Source: an uncultured Christensenella sp. (lineage in GTDB: Bacteria > Bacillota > Clostridia > Christensenellales > UBA3700). From it: a stretch of DNA of 64,000 nt. Shown here piece by piece: positions 18,976 through 27,490 of the stretch (position 1 is its first letter; the number at the start of each line of letters is the position of its first letter). The DNA is taken from positions 1 to 64,000 of the forward strand of contig CAJTYW010000006.1 in NCBI GenBank assembly GCA_910583995.1, written 5' to 3'. The notes beneath the pieces were generated by a model, which had not been told where the DNA came from, searched no databases, and saw only the letters and a list, made by a program, of their open reading frames with translations. Position numbers and translations under genes: made by a program.

Positions 18976-20184
18976 TTAGTTAATTTGCACTCCAAACGCA
19001 TCTTTGATATTTGTTTTGTAAGAAATGTTAAAATATCCTGTTGTCAAATCTTTTATACCTGTTGCAACGACTAAATATTTATCGTTTCTTTTTGTGCCAT
19101 TTGTAAGCGTATATGTAATATCTTTATAACCAAAAGCAGTCATAGTGTGATTATATTTGCTTATTTTGATTGATAAATTATCACTATTATTTTGAGTTTT
19201 TATTGTTACTACATTAAACATTGACAAAAATAGTGCAATTGGCCAACCATTATCAATATAATTTTTTGCTATATTATAATCAAAATTGCCTGCTGACATA
19301 CAAGAGTTATAGGATATTTGATAATTACCATTTCTTTTTACATATTTTTCCATACCGGTTTTAAATTGGTCAATAGTAGCACCTACACCTGTACTATTTG
19401 TTTCCATATCGTAAAACAAATCACTTGTCAATTTATCTGTTGTAGCACTTTTGCCATAATATAAGTAATTAGAAGCAAGGCTACTGCCGGGATTGTAATT
19501 AGGTATTAAATTTGTTTTGTACCTATCCCAAAATTGTATTATATTTGCACCTGTAACTGCTGCACAGCCATCAGGAAAACTATCTGAACCAATAAGATAC
19601 GGATGTTTTTTAGCTAGCTGATATGTATCCTCTGATTTTGACGAAAAATTGATAGTTTCGCTTTCATAAGTCAAATCGTCATAACTGCCAAAATGTGCTA
19701 CTTCTCTCAAACTATCTAAAAGGTCTTGATTTAAAAGCTCATTTGTTTTTGCAAAATAATAGCTATCTTCCGCAAAATATAAATAAGTCATATCACAAAC
19801 ATAAATCCTTTTACAATCATTTAAAGAGTTGTACGGATTTTTTGTGTTAAAAAACACTTCCGCAACTTCAAACTCGCCAAATGTGCAAATCACTATTGCA
19901 TAGCCTTTTTCTTCATTTACCGAAAAATCATAAACATAGCCTAGCTTTTGCAGATTTATATCGTATAATAATTCTTTTTGTGCGGATATATTTATGTCAG
20001 CGCCATAATTATCTTTTGCAAGAACTTGAATATTTTCCAAAAATACTTGGTCATATTCGTTACCATCTAATTCCATTGCAAATGCTACAGGAATATTTTG
20101 TGCTACAACATAGATGCCCGTTAAAGCTATAATAATTATGGCAACTACTAAAAATAAATTAATTAATACTTTTTTCTTTTGCAT
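18976..20184 (-). CDS. Secreted papain-like (C10/C39-type) cysteine peptidase-like protein
   Basis: This 402-residue protein has an N-terminal membrane or signal segment (about 8-28). A pro-like region of about 165 residues follows. The catalytic-type domain has candidate Cys207 in FPDGCAAVTGANI and candidate His346 in SKYNHTMTAFGY, an arrangement typical of streptopain and C39-like folds. It could process or degrade peptides at the cell surface; activity is not proven. The 1347-aa protein has a related domain. AGAGGTG lies six bases from ATG 20184, and the gene starts 20 bases after the sigma gene, so the two are co-transcribed. Confidence 0.65.
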   Translation of the reverse strand: MQKKKVLINLFLVVAIIIIALTGIYVVAQNIPVAFAMELDGNEYDQVFLENIQVLAKDNYGADINISAQKELLYDINLQKLGYVYDFSVNEEKGYAIVICTFGEFEVAEVFFNTKNPYNSLNDCKRIYVCDMTYLYFAEDSYYFAKTNELLNQDLLDSLREVAHFGSYDDLTYESETINFSSKSEDTYQLAKKHPYLIGSDSFPDGCAAVTGANIIQFWDRYKTNLIPNYNPGSSLASNYLYYGKSATTDKLTSDLFYDMETNSTGVGATIDQFKTGMEKYVKRNGNYQISYNSCMSAGNFDYNIAKNYIDNGWPIALFLSMFNVVTIKTQNNSDNLSIKISKYNHTMTAFGYKDITYTLTNGTKRNDKYLVVATGIKDLTTGYFNISYKTNIKDAFGVQIN

Positions 20185-20203
20185 ATTTACACCTCTTTAC
20201 TTA

Positions 20204-20740
20204 TTAAGGGCGTTTATTTTGCGATTTTGTTACAGTATTGTGTAAATTTTTTATTTTTTTGATTGCTCTAGAATGTTTCTGTCTAATTGTGCCATATTTT
20301 ATGCCTAAAAAATTAGAAATTTCTTTTGCGCTATATCCAAAAACATATATCATTTTAATTATTTGTTGAGTGGTCTCATCTAGCTGCCTTATGTAAATAT
20401 CCAAATCGCCATACAAGTCATCATCAATGGTTACTTCTCTTGTACTGTAATTGTTATTAATTCTGCAATACTTGCGCTCGGTTTTTAAAAGCTTTAATGC
20501 AATGTGGTCGCAACATTTATAAACCCATTGTGTTGGATACTTTATGTACTGGGTATAACCCGTTTTTACAAGGTATTTAAAAAATTCCTGACTGACATCT
20601 TGTGCAATTTTATCTCCGTCTTCATATTTATCGCTTATATAAATGATTATTCGGCTGTAGTAAAAGTTAAAAAGCTCTTCCAATGAATCATTATTTGTAT
20701 TTAATTTTTTCAAAAGGTAATTAAACTCAATATGATTCAT
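20204..20740 (-). CDS. RNA polymerase sigma-70-family (ECF-like) factor
   Basis: The 178-residue product has a sigma region 2 (about 10-90, with QDVSQEFFKYL and WVYKCCDHIALKLL) and a sigma region 4 helix-turn-helix (about 118-165, YSAKEISNFLGIKYGTIRQK). No region 3 is evident, as in ECF-type factors. It likely directs transcription of this envelope region. GGAG lies five bases from ATG 20740. Its last codons and the following ribosome binding site occur as relics in three other places, so similar sigma-led modules once existed there. Confidence 0.8.
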   Translation of the reverse strand: MNHIEFNYLLKKLNTNNDSLEELFNFYYSRIIIYISDKYEDGDKIAQDVSQEFFKYLVKTGYTQYIKYPTQWVYKCCDHIALKLLKTERKYCRINNNYSTREVTIDDDLYGDLDIYIRQLDETTQQIIKMIYVFGYSAKEISNFLGIKYGTIRQKHSRAIKKIKNLHNTVTKSQNKRP

Positions 20741-20812
20741 ACTTTCTCCGTTAAAATTAGTTTGCGTGCAGACGATTTTATTGCAAAAAACAAAAATGTA
20801 TACCTAAAATGT

Positions 20813-20841
20813 ATTATAACACATAGTTAATTGTTTTACAA
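20813..20841 (-). promoter_or_regulatory. Predicted sigma-A promoter of the sigma/peptidase operon
   Basis: TTGTAA (20836-20841) and TATAAT (20813-20818) on the minus strand are 17 bases apart and lie about 75 bases upstream of the sigma start codon. This is a good housekeeping promoter, so basal expression need not depend on the encoded sigma factor. Confidence 0.65.
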
Positions 20842-20850
20842 CATAAAATC

Positions 20851-20875
20851 AAAAAAAACGGGACGCAATGTCCCG
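20851..20875 (-). terminator. Rho-independent terminator after the ABC exporter stub
   Basis: CGGGAC and GTCCCG (20859-20864 and 20870-20875) form a compact GC stem with a 5-base loop. On the minus strand eight T residues follow. This is the original terminator of the broken ABC exporter gene. Confidence 0.85.
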
Positions 20876-20899
20876 CTTTTTTGTGTAAATGCTTTTATT

Positions 20900-21103
20900 T
20901 TAAATATTAAGCATTGTATAATAAATACCGCCTTTTGCAATTAGTTCTTCGTGTGTGCCGCGTTCCGCTATTCCGTCGCTTGTTAAAACTATGATTTCGT
21001 CGGCATTTCGGATTGTAGACAATCTATGTGCGATTATTATGCTAGTTCTTCCCACGCTCAAACTTTCAAGAGATTTTTGAACCAATCTTTCTGACTCATT
21101 GTT
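20900..21103 (-). pseudogene. C-terminal stub of an MsbA/LmrA-type ABC exporter
   Basis: The reading frame runs NESERLVQKSLESL and then SIIIAHRLSTIRNADEIIVL, with the switch His in IIIAHRLST and the standard end GTHEELIAKGGIYYTMLNI. This is the segment just after the D-loop of a type I exporter ATPase. Membrane domain, Walker A, signature and Walker B are missing. The coding sequence begins exactly where the serine recombinase pseudogene ends. The upstream half of the gene is not present in the window. It cannot make a working transporter. Confidence 0.85.
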
Positions 21104-22469
21104 CAATTTCACCACCCTTACTATTGTACTCAGTTTCAGTCAGTTGTCCTGCTCTTTTATCTCGTATCAGTTCAAGCATCATTTCTTGGTTATGTTCTAT
21201 GGCTTTCAAAGTCGTGTCTAAATCAGCTGAATTAGTGTTTTCGAGTTATGTTATTATATTCTCTCTTAAAGTCGCCTTAACTGTTTGAAAATCTTCCACA
21301 AGTCTTCGTATCATTTCCAAAAATGCATCTTCTATATATTTTTCTCTTATATAAATTTGATTGCATTTTTCGTTTCCCTCAAGTTTATGCGTTGCACATA
21401 CCCAAGTTCGTGTATATTCACCTTTTATGTATTGCGCATGTCTTCTAAAATAATCCCCACATACACCACATAGTATTTTCTTACTGTATGGGTATTTGCT
21501 ACTGAATCTGCCGAAATTATTATTCGAATGTCCTCTTATTGCTTCACGCCTTTTAATTTCGTTTTGTACCATATCAAACTCTTCTTTACTTATTATTGCT
21601 GGATGGCTATTTTCGATATAATATCTTTCGGATTGTCCTTTATTCTTATATCGTTTTTACTCAATACATCTGGTTTATAAGTTTTTCCTAAAATTAATCC
21701 CCCATAATATTTTTCATTCTTCAATATACTCATTATGACTGATGAGCACCATGTCGTCTTGCCAGATGGCGTAATATATCCATCATCTGTTAATCTTCTT
21801 GCTATATTTGAAGCTGAATATCCATACATATATTCTCTATATATTCTTTTTACTATTTCAGCTTGTTCTGGAACTATCACAAAATTATGATTTTCATCCC
21901 TTGTATATCCTAGGAATCGCTTATAATTCACATGAATATCTCCATTTTGGAATTTTTTTGATATGCCCATTTAACATTAGTTGATATCGTTCTTGATTCT
22001 TGTTCTGCCATTGCTGCTAATATAGTTATTAGCACTTCTCCACCAGGAGATAATGTGTCAATGTTTTCGTTTTCAAAATATACGCTTATACCTAATTCTT
22101 TTAGCTCTCGTATACAATTTAGTGCATCAACGATATTTCGTGCAAATCTTGCTATCGATTTAACTAGTATTTTATCTAATTTTCTATTGCGGCAATCATT
22201 TAACATGCGTTGAAAATCTGTTCGTTTATCCGCTCTTGTTCCTATTATACCTTCATCCGCATAAAAATACCTGCGAATTCCCACCCTTCATGATTTTGTA
22301 TGTATTTGTTATAATGCGATACTTGTCTTTCATAACTATCCTCTTGTTCCTCTTTTTTCGTGCTTACTCTCGCATATGCACCCACTCGAATAAGTTTAGT
22401 AATAGTTGCTGCAGTTGTCTTAATGAATGATGCTGGTATTGTTTTTACCACTCTTGGTTTATCATACAT
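21096..22469 (-). pseudogene. Large serine recombinase, several frameshifts
   Basis: Joined across frames this is a transposon-type large serine recombinase of about 455 codons. The catalytic domain has the nucleophile in RVGAYARVSTKKEE (S36) and continues with YADEGIIGTRADKRTDF and LVKSIARFARN. The recombinase domain (FLGYTRDENHNFVIVPEQAEIVKRIYREY) and the zinc ribbon (ILCGVCGDYFRRH, CATHKLEGNEKCN) follow, and a coiled-coil tail ends KGGEIEQ. Frame breaks fall near 22275, 21950, 21640 and 21246, so it is inactive. GGAGGG precedes ATG 22469. Its stop codon touches the ABC exporter stub, which is where the edge of such an element normally lies. Confidence 0.88.
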
Positions 22470-22575
22470 TGTCTTGTTCCCTCCATATTTTTTGTTTTCT
22501 TTGCCAATCTCTTATATCACCATGTTTGCCATTGGTATATTTGCTAGATAGTTTTACTCCATTATAAAATTCAAA

Positions 22576-22603
22576 AGTCACTATCCAATCTAGAATAGTG
22601 ACT
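22576..22603 (-). terminator. Terminator after the AAA_14 ATPase gene
   Basis: AGTCACTAT (22576-22584) pairs with ATAGTGACT (22595-22603) around a 10-base loop. On the minus strand TTTTGAATTTTAT follows. It lies 79 bases beyond the stop of the ATPase gene. Confidence 0.65.
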
Positions 22604-22681
22604 CTTTTAATAAATATATATATTATAATTACTTATTAATTACATATTTTTCGCAAATTATACTTTGTTTATAATATATTA

Positions 22682-24103
22682 TTAAATGTTTTTTCCTTTA
22701 CCAATTAGATATAAAAATGCAAATGCTGGAATTCTATACAAGTGAGTATTCTCTCTGTCAAATAACCCATAATCATTTTCATTTTTTGTTATTACATAAC
22801 CTGGTGTATCTTTCATCCCATATACTACTATTCCATCTTCATCACTAATTGAGGAATTATTTTTCATTTTTGTCTCTACATATTGAATTGGTTGTCCTGC
22901 ATATTGTACTACAACATCTACTTCTGCTCCTTTACCATCTCTAGTGTATCCAACTTCATATAATGAATTTTGTGCCAAATAGTAATCTTTAACATGCTTA
23001 TACACAGCAGTTTCCAATGAATATCCTAATTCAGTATCATTTGTATATATATCTGCACCTAAAACGACAGCACTTCTTATTCCGCTATCAGATACATAAA
23101 TTTTATTTTTGCTTTTCAAGACTTTTTTCCCAGAAATATTTAACTGTTTACTTATGTTTATAAGATTTGCATTTTCAAGATATGTTATATATTTTTCAAT
23201 TGTTGGTCTCGTTACCCCAGTAAATTCCTTACTCATTGCCTCTAAATTAATTATGCTTGAGCTATTAAAACATAAATATAAGAATACTTTTTCCAATTCA
23301 TCTACACTGCGAATTTCATAGATAGCTGGCAAATCATGTTTAATTGCTCTTTCCATAACATCTTCACGCAAAAGTTTTTGTGCATATACAATATCTTCCG
23401 CATTTACAAGTTCAGGGAATCCACCCATTTGCAAATATCTCATCATATGCACTTGCAATGATTTTAACCCATAAATAATATGTGTCTGTTCTTGTTTTGA
23501 TAATTCATGCATTTTAAACACATTGTCAATATCAATATCTAATGCAACACCTTTTATATGACAGTATTCATAAAATGATAATGTTGGTATTTTTATAACG
23601 GTCCATCTGCCAGCACCACTCTCACGAACATTATCTTCTACAACTGCACTTGCTGAACCCGTTGCTACTGCTTGCATTAATGGATTCATATCATACACCA
23701 TTTTCAAATAATGTGTCCAATTTTTATCAAACTGAACTTCATCTATGAACAACCAAAACTTCTCTTCGCTTGAAATGTTGTTGCGATAAATATTTATCAA
23801 TTTCTCCAAGCCCTTCATACGAATAACTGGATGGTCAAATGTGAAAAACAATATATTTTGTGGTTTTACACCTTGTTCAAGTAATTCGGATATAATTTGA
23901 TACATTATTGTTGTCTTTCCTGTTCTTCTTGCACCACTCATCACAACAATTCTACGCAAATCACTCTCCAATGCTTTTTTGCAAGTATAATATCCATTTC
24001 TTTTAAAGCTTTTAATTTGTGTCTTAGGAACTGCCCCTGTTTGCCACCATGGATTCATAGTATACAATATTGATAAAATATTACTTTCATTTACTATTGC
24101 CAT
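22682..24103 (-). CDS. AAA_14/DUF4143 ATPase
   Basis: This 473-residue protein has Walker A SGARRTGKTT (about 55-64) and Walker B LFIDEVQF, the AAA_14 pattern. A C-terminal DUF4143 region has EVDVVVQYAGQPIQYVETK, which resembles a PD-(D/E)xK nuclease fold. Such proteins are widespread, often in several copies, in anaerobe genomes and mobile DNA; their role is not established. GGAGGG lies about six bases from ATG 24103. It has its own strong promoter (24143-24171) and terminator, so it is a self-contained transcription unit between recombinase and phage genes. Confidence 0.85.
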   Translation of the reverse strand: MAIVNESNILSILYTMNPWWQTGAVPKTQIKSFKRNGYYTCKKALESDLRRIVVMSGARRTGKTTIMYQIISELLEQGVKPQNILFFTFDHPVIRMKGLEKLINIYRNNISSEEKFWLFIDEVQFDKNWTHYLKMVYDMNPLMQAVATGSASAVVEDNVRESGAGRWTVIKIPTLSFYEYCHIKGVALDIDIDNVFKMHELSKQEQTHIIYGLKSLQVHMMRYLQMGGFPELVNAEDIVYAQKLLREDVMERAIKHDLPAIYEIRSVDELEKVFLYLCFNSSSIINLEAMSKEFTGVTRPTIEKYITYLENANLINISKQLNISGKKVLKSKNKIYVSDSGIRSAVVLGADIYTNDTELGYSLETAVYKHVKDYYLAQNSLYEVGYTRDGKGAEVDVVVQYAGQPIQYVETKMKNNSSISDEDGIVVYGMKDTPGYVITKNENDYGLFDRENTHLYRIPAFAFLYLIGKGKNI

Positions 24104-24387
24104 ATTTACCCTCCTAGTAATTGTAGTCTTTATTACAATTCAAATATAGCACATATTTACAATAAAGTCAACAATTATTATAAGTATACTTTGAATTTTT
24201 CTCGATATTATTATAAATAGACTGCAATTTTCGACAAATATCTTTTTTATCAGCTTATAATTTATTTGATTAACTTTTATACTATTCGGTCATATTTTGC
24301 ATTTTCATTCGGTTAGATTTCTAAATTTTATTCGGACAAATTTTAACAAAGATTTTGGTATTTATCTGTAATATTTTTAGCATTTTA
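24104..24387. other. Gene-free gap with promoter and a 23-bp repeat
   Basis: The gap holds the ATPase promoter. It also holds three imperfect direct repeats beginning ATTCGG at 24284, 24307 and 24330, exactly 23 bases apart, with AAATTT or ATATTT in the second half. No tape-measure gene follows the tail chaperone genes, so the prophage was deleted here. Confidence 0.5.
24143..24171 (-). promoter_or_regulatory. Sigma-A promoter of the AAA_14 ATPase gene
   Basis: TTGACT (24166-24171), a 17-base spacer and TATATT (24143-24148) lie on the minus strand about 40 bases upstream of the start codon. Confidence 0.7.
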
Positions 24388-24712
24388 CTATAATATCACT
24401 CCCTTTTCCGCCGCCATCGCTTTAAGTATTGCATCGCCTTTGCTACTTGTCTTTTGATTAGGTTTCTTGCGAGCTTCCTTTAATAATTTATTTAGTCTTG
24501 GAAGTTTTTTCTGTCTTGCAAGAGCCTCTGTGTGCCATGCTAATGTCAACATGTTCTCAAAGTCAAGTTGTTCTTGTCTCTTTTTGAATTTTGCTATTAA
24601 CCCCAACTCAAAAGGAGTATACTCTCCTACTATAAGTGGATCCATTCCCCATACTGCAACTGCTTGCTCGGTCAATACAAATAAGTCAAAGGTGGCGGCT
24701 ACGTTTCCCCCG
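24388..24712 (-). CDS. Phage tail-assembly chaperone, second frame
   Basis: This frame encodes VAATFDLFVLTEQAVAVWGM through to AMAAEKGVIL. It follows and overlaps the end of the 105-aa chaperone gene. The frame is open back through the GGGGGAAAC run (24703-24711 on the minus strand), so a minus-one slip there would append it to the upstream product, as in the G/GT pairs of many tailed phages. A TTG at 24675 is a weak independent start with no good binding site. The product would be about 95-108 residues, Lys-rich at its C-terminus. Confidence 0.6.
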
Positions 24713-25016
24713 TTTCGGTTTCTTGTTCTGTCTTATCTTCTCCAAATGCCATACTCAATGCTTTTCCAAGTTTTTCTGCGATTTCAACAATATTTGAGTG
24801 TTCATCAATTAGATTACCTACTTTTTCAATAGTTAATGTTTTGTCTTCATGATATAATCCACCATAAGCAATAGCAAGTAGGTCTCTTACACCTAACTTA
24901 TCCATTTCTAACGAAAGCACAGACTTCCCTGTTATAGCTTCAATTTTTGCAAGTGCATTCATACCATATCTCAAAGTTCTTGGTTTATCTAAATTAATTA
25001 TTATTCCTTGTTTCAT
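24699..25016 (-). CDS. Phage tail-assembly chaperone
   Basis: This 105-residue protein (LDKPRTLRYGMNALAKIEAITG) resembles the small chaperones encoded just after the tail tube gene in siphophage-type clusters. AGGAGG precedes ATG 25016. It starts two bases after the tail tube stop codon. Its last codons run into a slippery G-run and a TAG stop at 24699-24701. Confidence 0.65.
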   Translation of the reverse strand: MKQGIIINLDKPRTLRYGMNALAKIEAITGKSVLSLEMDKLGVRDLLAIAYGGLYHEDKTLTIEKVGNLIDEHSNIVEIAEKLGKALSMAFGEDKTEQETETGET

Positions 25017-25017
25017 C

Positions 25018-25434
25018 TTAATTACCTCCTACTACATCACTTGTTTCAAAAGACAACGCACCATTCCCTGTAAATTCAATGCTTATAGACACAACATCAT
25101 CAACTGGGTCTTCAATTGAAAGACTATTAATGTATGCCTCTCCCGTGTAATAATTTTTATCATCAACATACAATTTCACTACTACGGTTAATCCATTAAG
25201 GAATGCCGTTTGCGATGCTCCTTGCCCCTCTTTGTCAACAGGAACTTCATAATCTCCTTCGCTGGATGCAGACCATTCTTTCAGTCCTGTTATGTATTTC
25301 TTCCAATCATCTCCAAGGGATGTAGTTTCAAGAGGATCCAAAGATAATTCTAGCGACCAATTCTTAATTCCTACAACTTTTTTACTTTCATCAGCACCAA
25401 TGACAACTTTACCATTTTTTCCTGCAACTGCCAT
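25018..25434 (-). CDS. Phage major tail (tube) protein
   Basis: This 138-residue protein starts MAVAGKNGKVVIG, contains DPLETTSLGDDWKKYITGLKEW and ends in beta-rich sequence with SISIEFTGNG. Size, content and position before the chaperone fit tail tube proteins of clostridial siphophages. AAGGAGG lies near ATG 25434. It belongs to the prophage remnant. Confidence 0.7.
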   Translation of the reverse strand: MAVAGKNGKVVIGADESKKVVGIKNWSLELSLDPLETTSLGDDWKKYITGLKEWSASSEGDYEVPVDKEGQGASQTAFLNGLTVVVKLYVDDKNYYTGEAYINSLSIEDPVDDVVSISIEFTGNGALSFETSDVVGGN

Positions 25435-25444
25435 AGTTACCTCC

Positions 25445-25855
25445 TTATTTTTCGTTATATAAAAATTCTAATTCGATACTAGACATATACTCATTAGTAT
25501 CGAATTTCAGCGCAGTATTTCCGTTATATTCATAATCCGACTTAATAAATACTGCTTGTATAAACAATCCATTCATATCTCCATAGTAGTCTTGAAAAAT
25601 GCTTTTTACTATGCGAGATAGTTCTCTAGATTTTTTATATGTTGTATCATGACAAACAAACTGGATTGTTTGTCTAACAAAGCCTGTATCACCTTGCAAT
25701 GCCGAATAATAGTTCGCCAAAACAGGTGTATATACTATTGCAGGCAATGGTGCATCTTCTGGCAAAATAATTGGATAAATGCGATTAGAAAGATACCTTG
25801 ATAACTTTATATCTTGACATAATTTTTCATAAACTGCCTGACATATATCCTTCAT
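25445..25855 (-). CDS. Phage tail-completion protein (DUF3168-like)
   Basis: This 136-residue protein starts MKDICQAVYEKLCQD and includes AIVYTPVLANYYSALQGDTG and a C-terminal strand rich in acidic residues. Such proteins lie between the HK97 gp10-like and tail tube genes. GGGAGAAAA precedes ATG 25855, which overlaps the end of the upstream gene by four bases. Confidence 0.65.
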   Translation of the reverse strand: MKDICQAVYEKLCQDIKLSRYLSNRIYPIILPEDAPLPAIVYTPVLANYYSALQGDTGFVRQTIQFVCHDTTYKKSRELSRIVKSIFQDYYGDMNGLFIQAVFIKSDYEYNGNTALKFDTNEYMSSIELEFLYNEK

Positions 25856-26251
25856 AATTTTCTCCCTACTGCCCTTGAAATCTCTGCAACAATTGCATTG
25901 TTAATTTGGTTTTGATTATCATCTACAGCATTCCTTAAAAATGGATTTGCTGGTCTTCCTCTTGCTCCCAATTCAACATGTGTACCATATTTCAATGACT
26001 TGTCATAGTCTACTTGCACTGTTGCTTTTACTGCTGTTGCCTTACACTCACTTAGATGTAAACTTTGTTTCAATGCTCCACTATCTACTGGACAATTTCT
26101 TTTCGCATCTTCAAGTGCTATCTTCCCACCTGCTTTTGCTCCTGCCATCATTATTTACTGCCGCATCTTCCATTGCTTTCAAATCTTTTACAAGTTTGTT
26201 AGCACCATCGATCTCGGTTTTCACTTTCCTTTGTTTTGCACTGTAACCCAT
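25852..26251 (-). pseudogene. HK97 gp10-like head-tail protein, frameshifted
   Basis: From ATG 26251, after AAAGGAG, the frame reads MGYSAKQRKVKTEIDGANKL to EDAAVN. The continuation MMAGAKAGGKIALEDAKRNC, then PVDSGALKQSL and LGARGRPANPFLR is in another frame. The break is at about 26150-26160 and looks like a one-base change. The C-terminal half carries the GARGxPANPFL motif of gp10-family neck proteins. Confidence 0.7.
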
Positions 26252-26707
26252 CAGACACCAACTCCTTTGCACTTAATGTTGTAGTTGAATGTGCAGTTCT
26301 GACATCTATCTCTCCAACTTTTTCATAAACTTTGCTACCATATTTAATTCGATGAAGAACCGTAGAATACCGTTCCGTGGTTGCGAATACATAAACCCTT
26401 TTTCCGTAGAAAGTAGTTTGGAACAAGTATTACTACCTATTTTAGACTACTTTCTGCGCAAAAATACGAAGACTTCCCCCTTTGCACAAGGTGGTTAAAG
26501 GGTTATTCTTTATGGATTCGCAATATATTTTAGCACTTTTTATCGAAAATATTAAGGATTATCAATGTTGAAAATAAAAAAACCACTACGCATAAGGTTA
26601 TCTGTTATAAGGATTTCCTTGTGGGCAAAGAAATAGCACACTAACTTCGCTTACGAAGTATAGCGTGCTATGCTTTATAAAGGATTATAAAGTTAAATTG
26701 AAATTTA
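26252..26707. other. Degenerate edge of the prophage remnant
   Basis: Fragments of an upstream phage gene appear on the minus strand down to 26252, but frames conflict (one ends NYNIKCKGVGV with TGA overlapping the gp10 start). An imperfect inverted repeat with outer arms 26381-26388 and 26516-26523 and inner arms 26405-26417 and 26446-26458 follows. I cannot define a gene here. Confidence 0.45.
26634..26670 (-). terminator. Hairpin downstream of the rhamnose locus
   Basis: TAGCAC, CTA and ACTTCG on the left pair with CGAAGT, TAG and GTGCTA on the right, giving a stem of about 16 pairs with one mismatch and one bulge. It lies 38 bases after the GNAT stop codon. The following minus-strand bases (TTTCTTTG) are only moderately T-rich. 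Confidence 0.5.
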
Positions 26708-27214
26708 TTATTGCATTACCTTTTCAAATCGAAAAAAGTAATCTCCGCCTACCATATCGTCTGGTATATTCGAATCCTTATGTCTTGGATTGAAAAATTC
26801 GACAGCATGAAATCCCAAACGATTAATATAAAAGTGGATATTTCTTTTTTCAAAATAGGGTGTAAAAGTTTCCCAAACTTTCGTGCTTGGATACAACCGT
26901 TCGATCTCGTTCCAAATTTTTTGTCCTACTCCCTTGCTTTGTATTCCGCATTCAACATATAAAAAGTCAAGATGATTATGCCGTGTGTCTTCGTTTATAA
27001 CTACGATAGCGCCACCCGATATTTTTCCGTTCAATACCGCCTTATAAGCTACTGCGCCTTTTTTGGACAAAGATTCATCAATGTCTTTTTCAGACAATAT
27101 TTCAACATCTAAATTATTGAATATTTCCATAGCACCTTGCTGAAAAGCATCCTGCATATCTTTCTTAAATATAGCGATATCTTCCTTTTCAATCGGCAAA
27201 AGAACAAACTCCAT
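26708..27214 (-). CDS. GNAT-family N-acetyltransferase
   Basis: This 168-residue protein has a GNAT core: LDFLYVECGIQSKGVGQKIWNEIE is motif A with an acetyl-CoA loop close to the usual Q/RxxGxG/A form. The later FYINRLGFHAVEFF is the typical C-terminal strand and helix. The acceptor substrate is unknown. GGAG lies nine bases from ATG 27214. It is the last gene in the GC-richer block and may be read from the rhamnose operon. Confidence 0.8.
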   Translation of the reverse strand: MEFVLLPIEKEDIAIFKKDMQDAFQQGAMEIFNNLDVEILSEKDIDESLSKKGAVAYKAVLNGKISGGAIVVINEDTRHNHLDFLYVECGIQSKGVGQKIWNEIERLYPSTKVWETFTPYFEKRNIHFYINRLGFHAVEFFNPRHKDSNIPDDMVGGDYFFRFEKVMQ

Positions 27215-27283
27215 TTTTTATTTCTCCTTTAAATTACTGTTTATAATAGTTTCATTATAGCATAACCATTCGGTCTTTGTGAT

Positions 27284-27474
27284 TTATATCTCTTTGAGTT
27301 TGGTCAACACCGTATCGTCTTGTATAATGACGTGAATATAGCGACCGCATTGCGGACACTTGATAAAAGTATCTGTACCGTTTTTGCCTTGCGTCAGCGT
27401 TGTTCTGCAATAAGGACAACAAGCATAAAAATAACCTTCAAGTACTCCTCTTGTTCATCTTTCGGTGCTGCCAT
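27284..27474 (-). pseudogene. Small zinc-ribbon protein, one-base frameshift
   Basis: ATG 27474 follows a GGAG site and reads MAAPKDEQEEYL. A second frame continues EGYFYACCPYCRTTL and ends with FIKCPQCGRYIHV and KLKEI, giving two CxxC knuckles (CCPYC and CPQC). The 191-base span is one base short of 64 codons, so a single C lost near 27440 explains the break. If repaired it would be a 63-residue zinc-binding protein of unknown role. It may be a real mutation or a sequence error. Confidence 0.65.
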
Positions 27475-27490
27475 TTGTGACTCCTGCGTT

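Noticed and set aside
22245..22469. Separate small genes within the recombinase region
   Set aside because: The pieces join into one serine recombinase across frameshifts, so they are parts of one pseudogene.
26199..26426. 75-residue minus-strand frame upstream of the gp10-like gene
   Set aside because: It runs through part of an inverted repeat and overlaps the gp10 start out of frame; a competing frame ends exactly at the gp10 start. Not a gene I can support.
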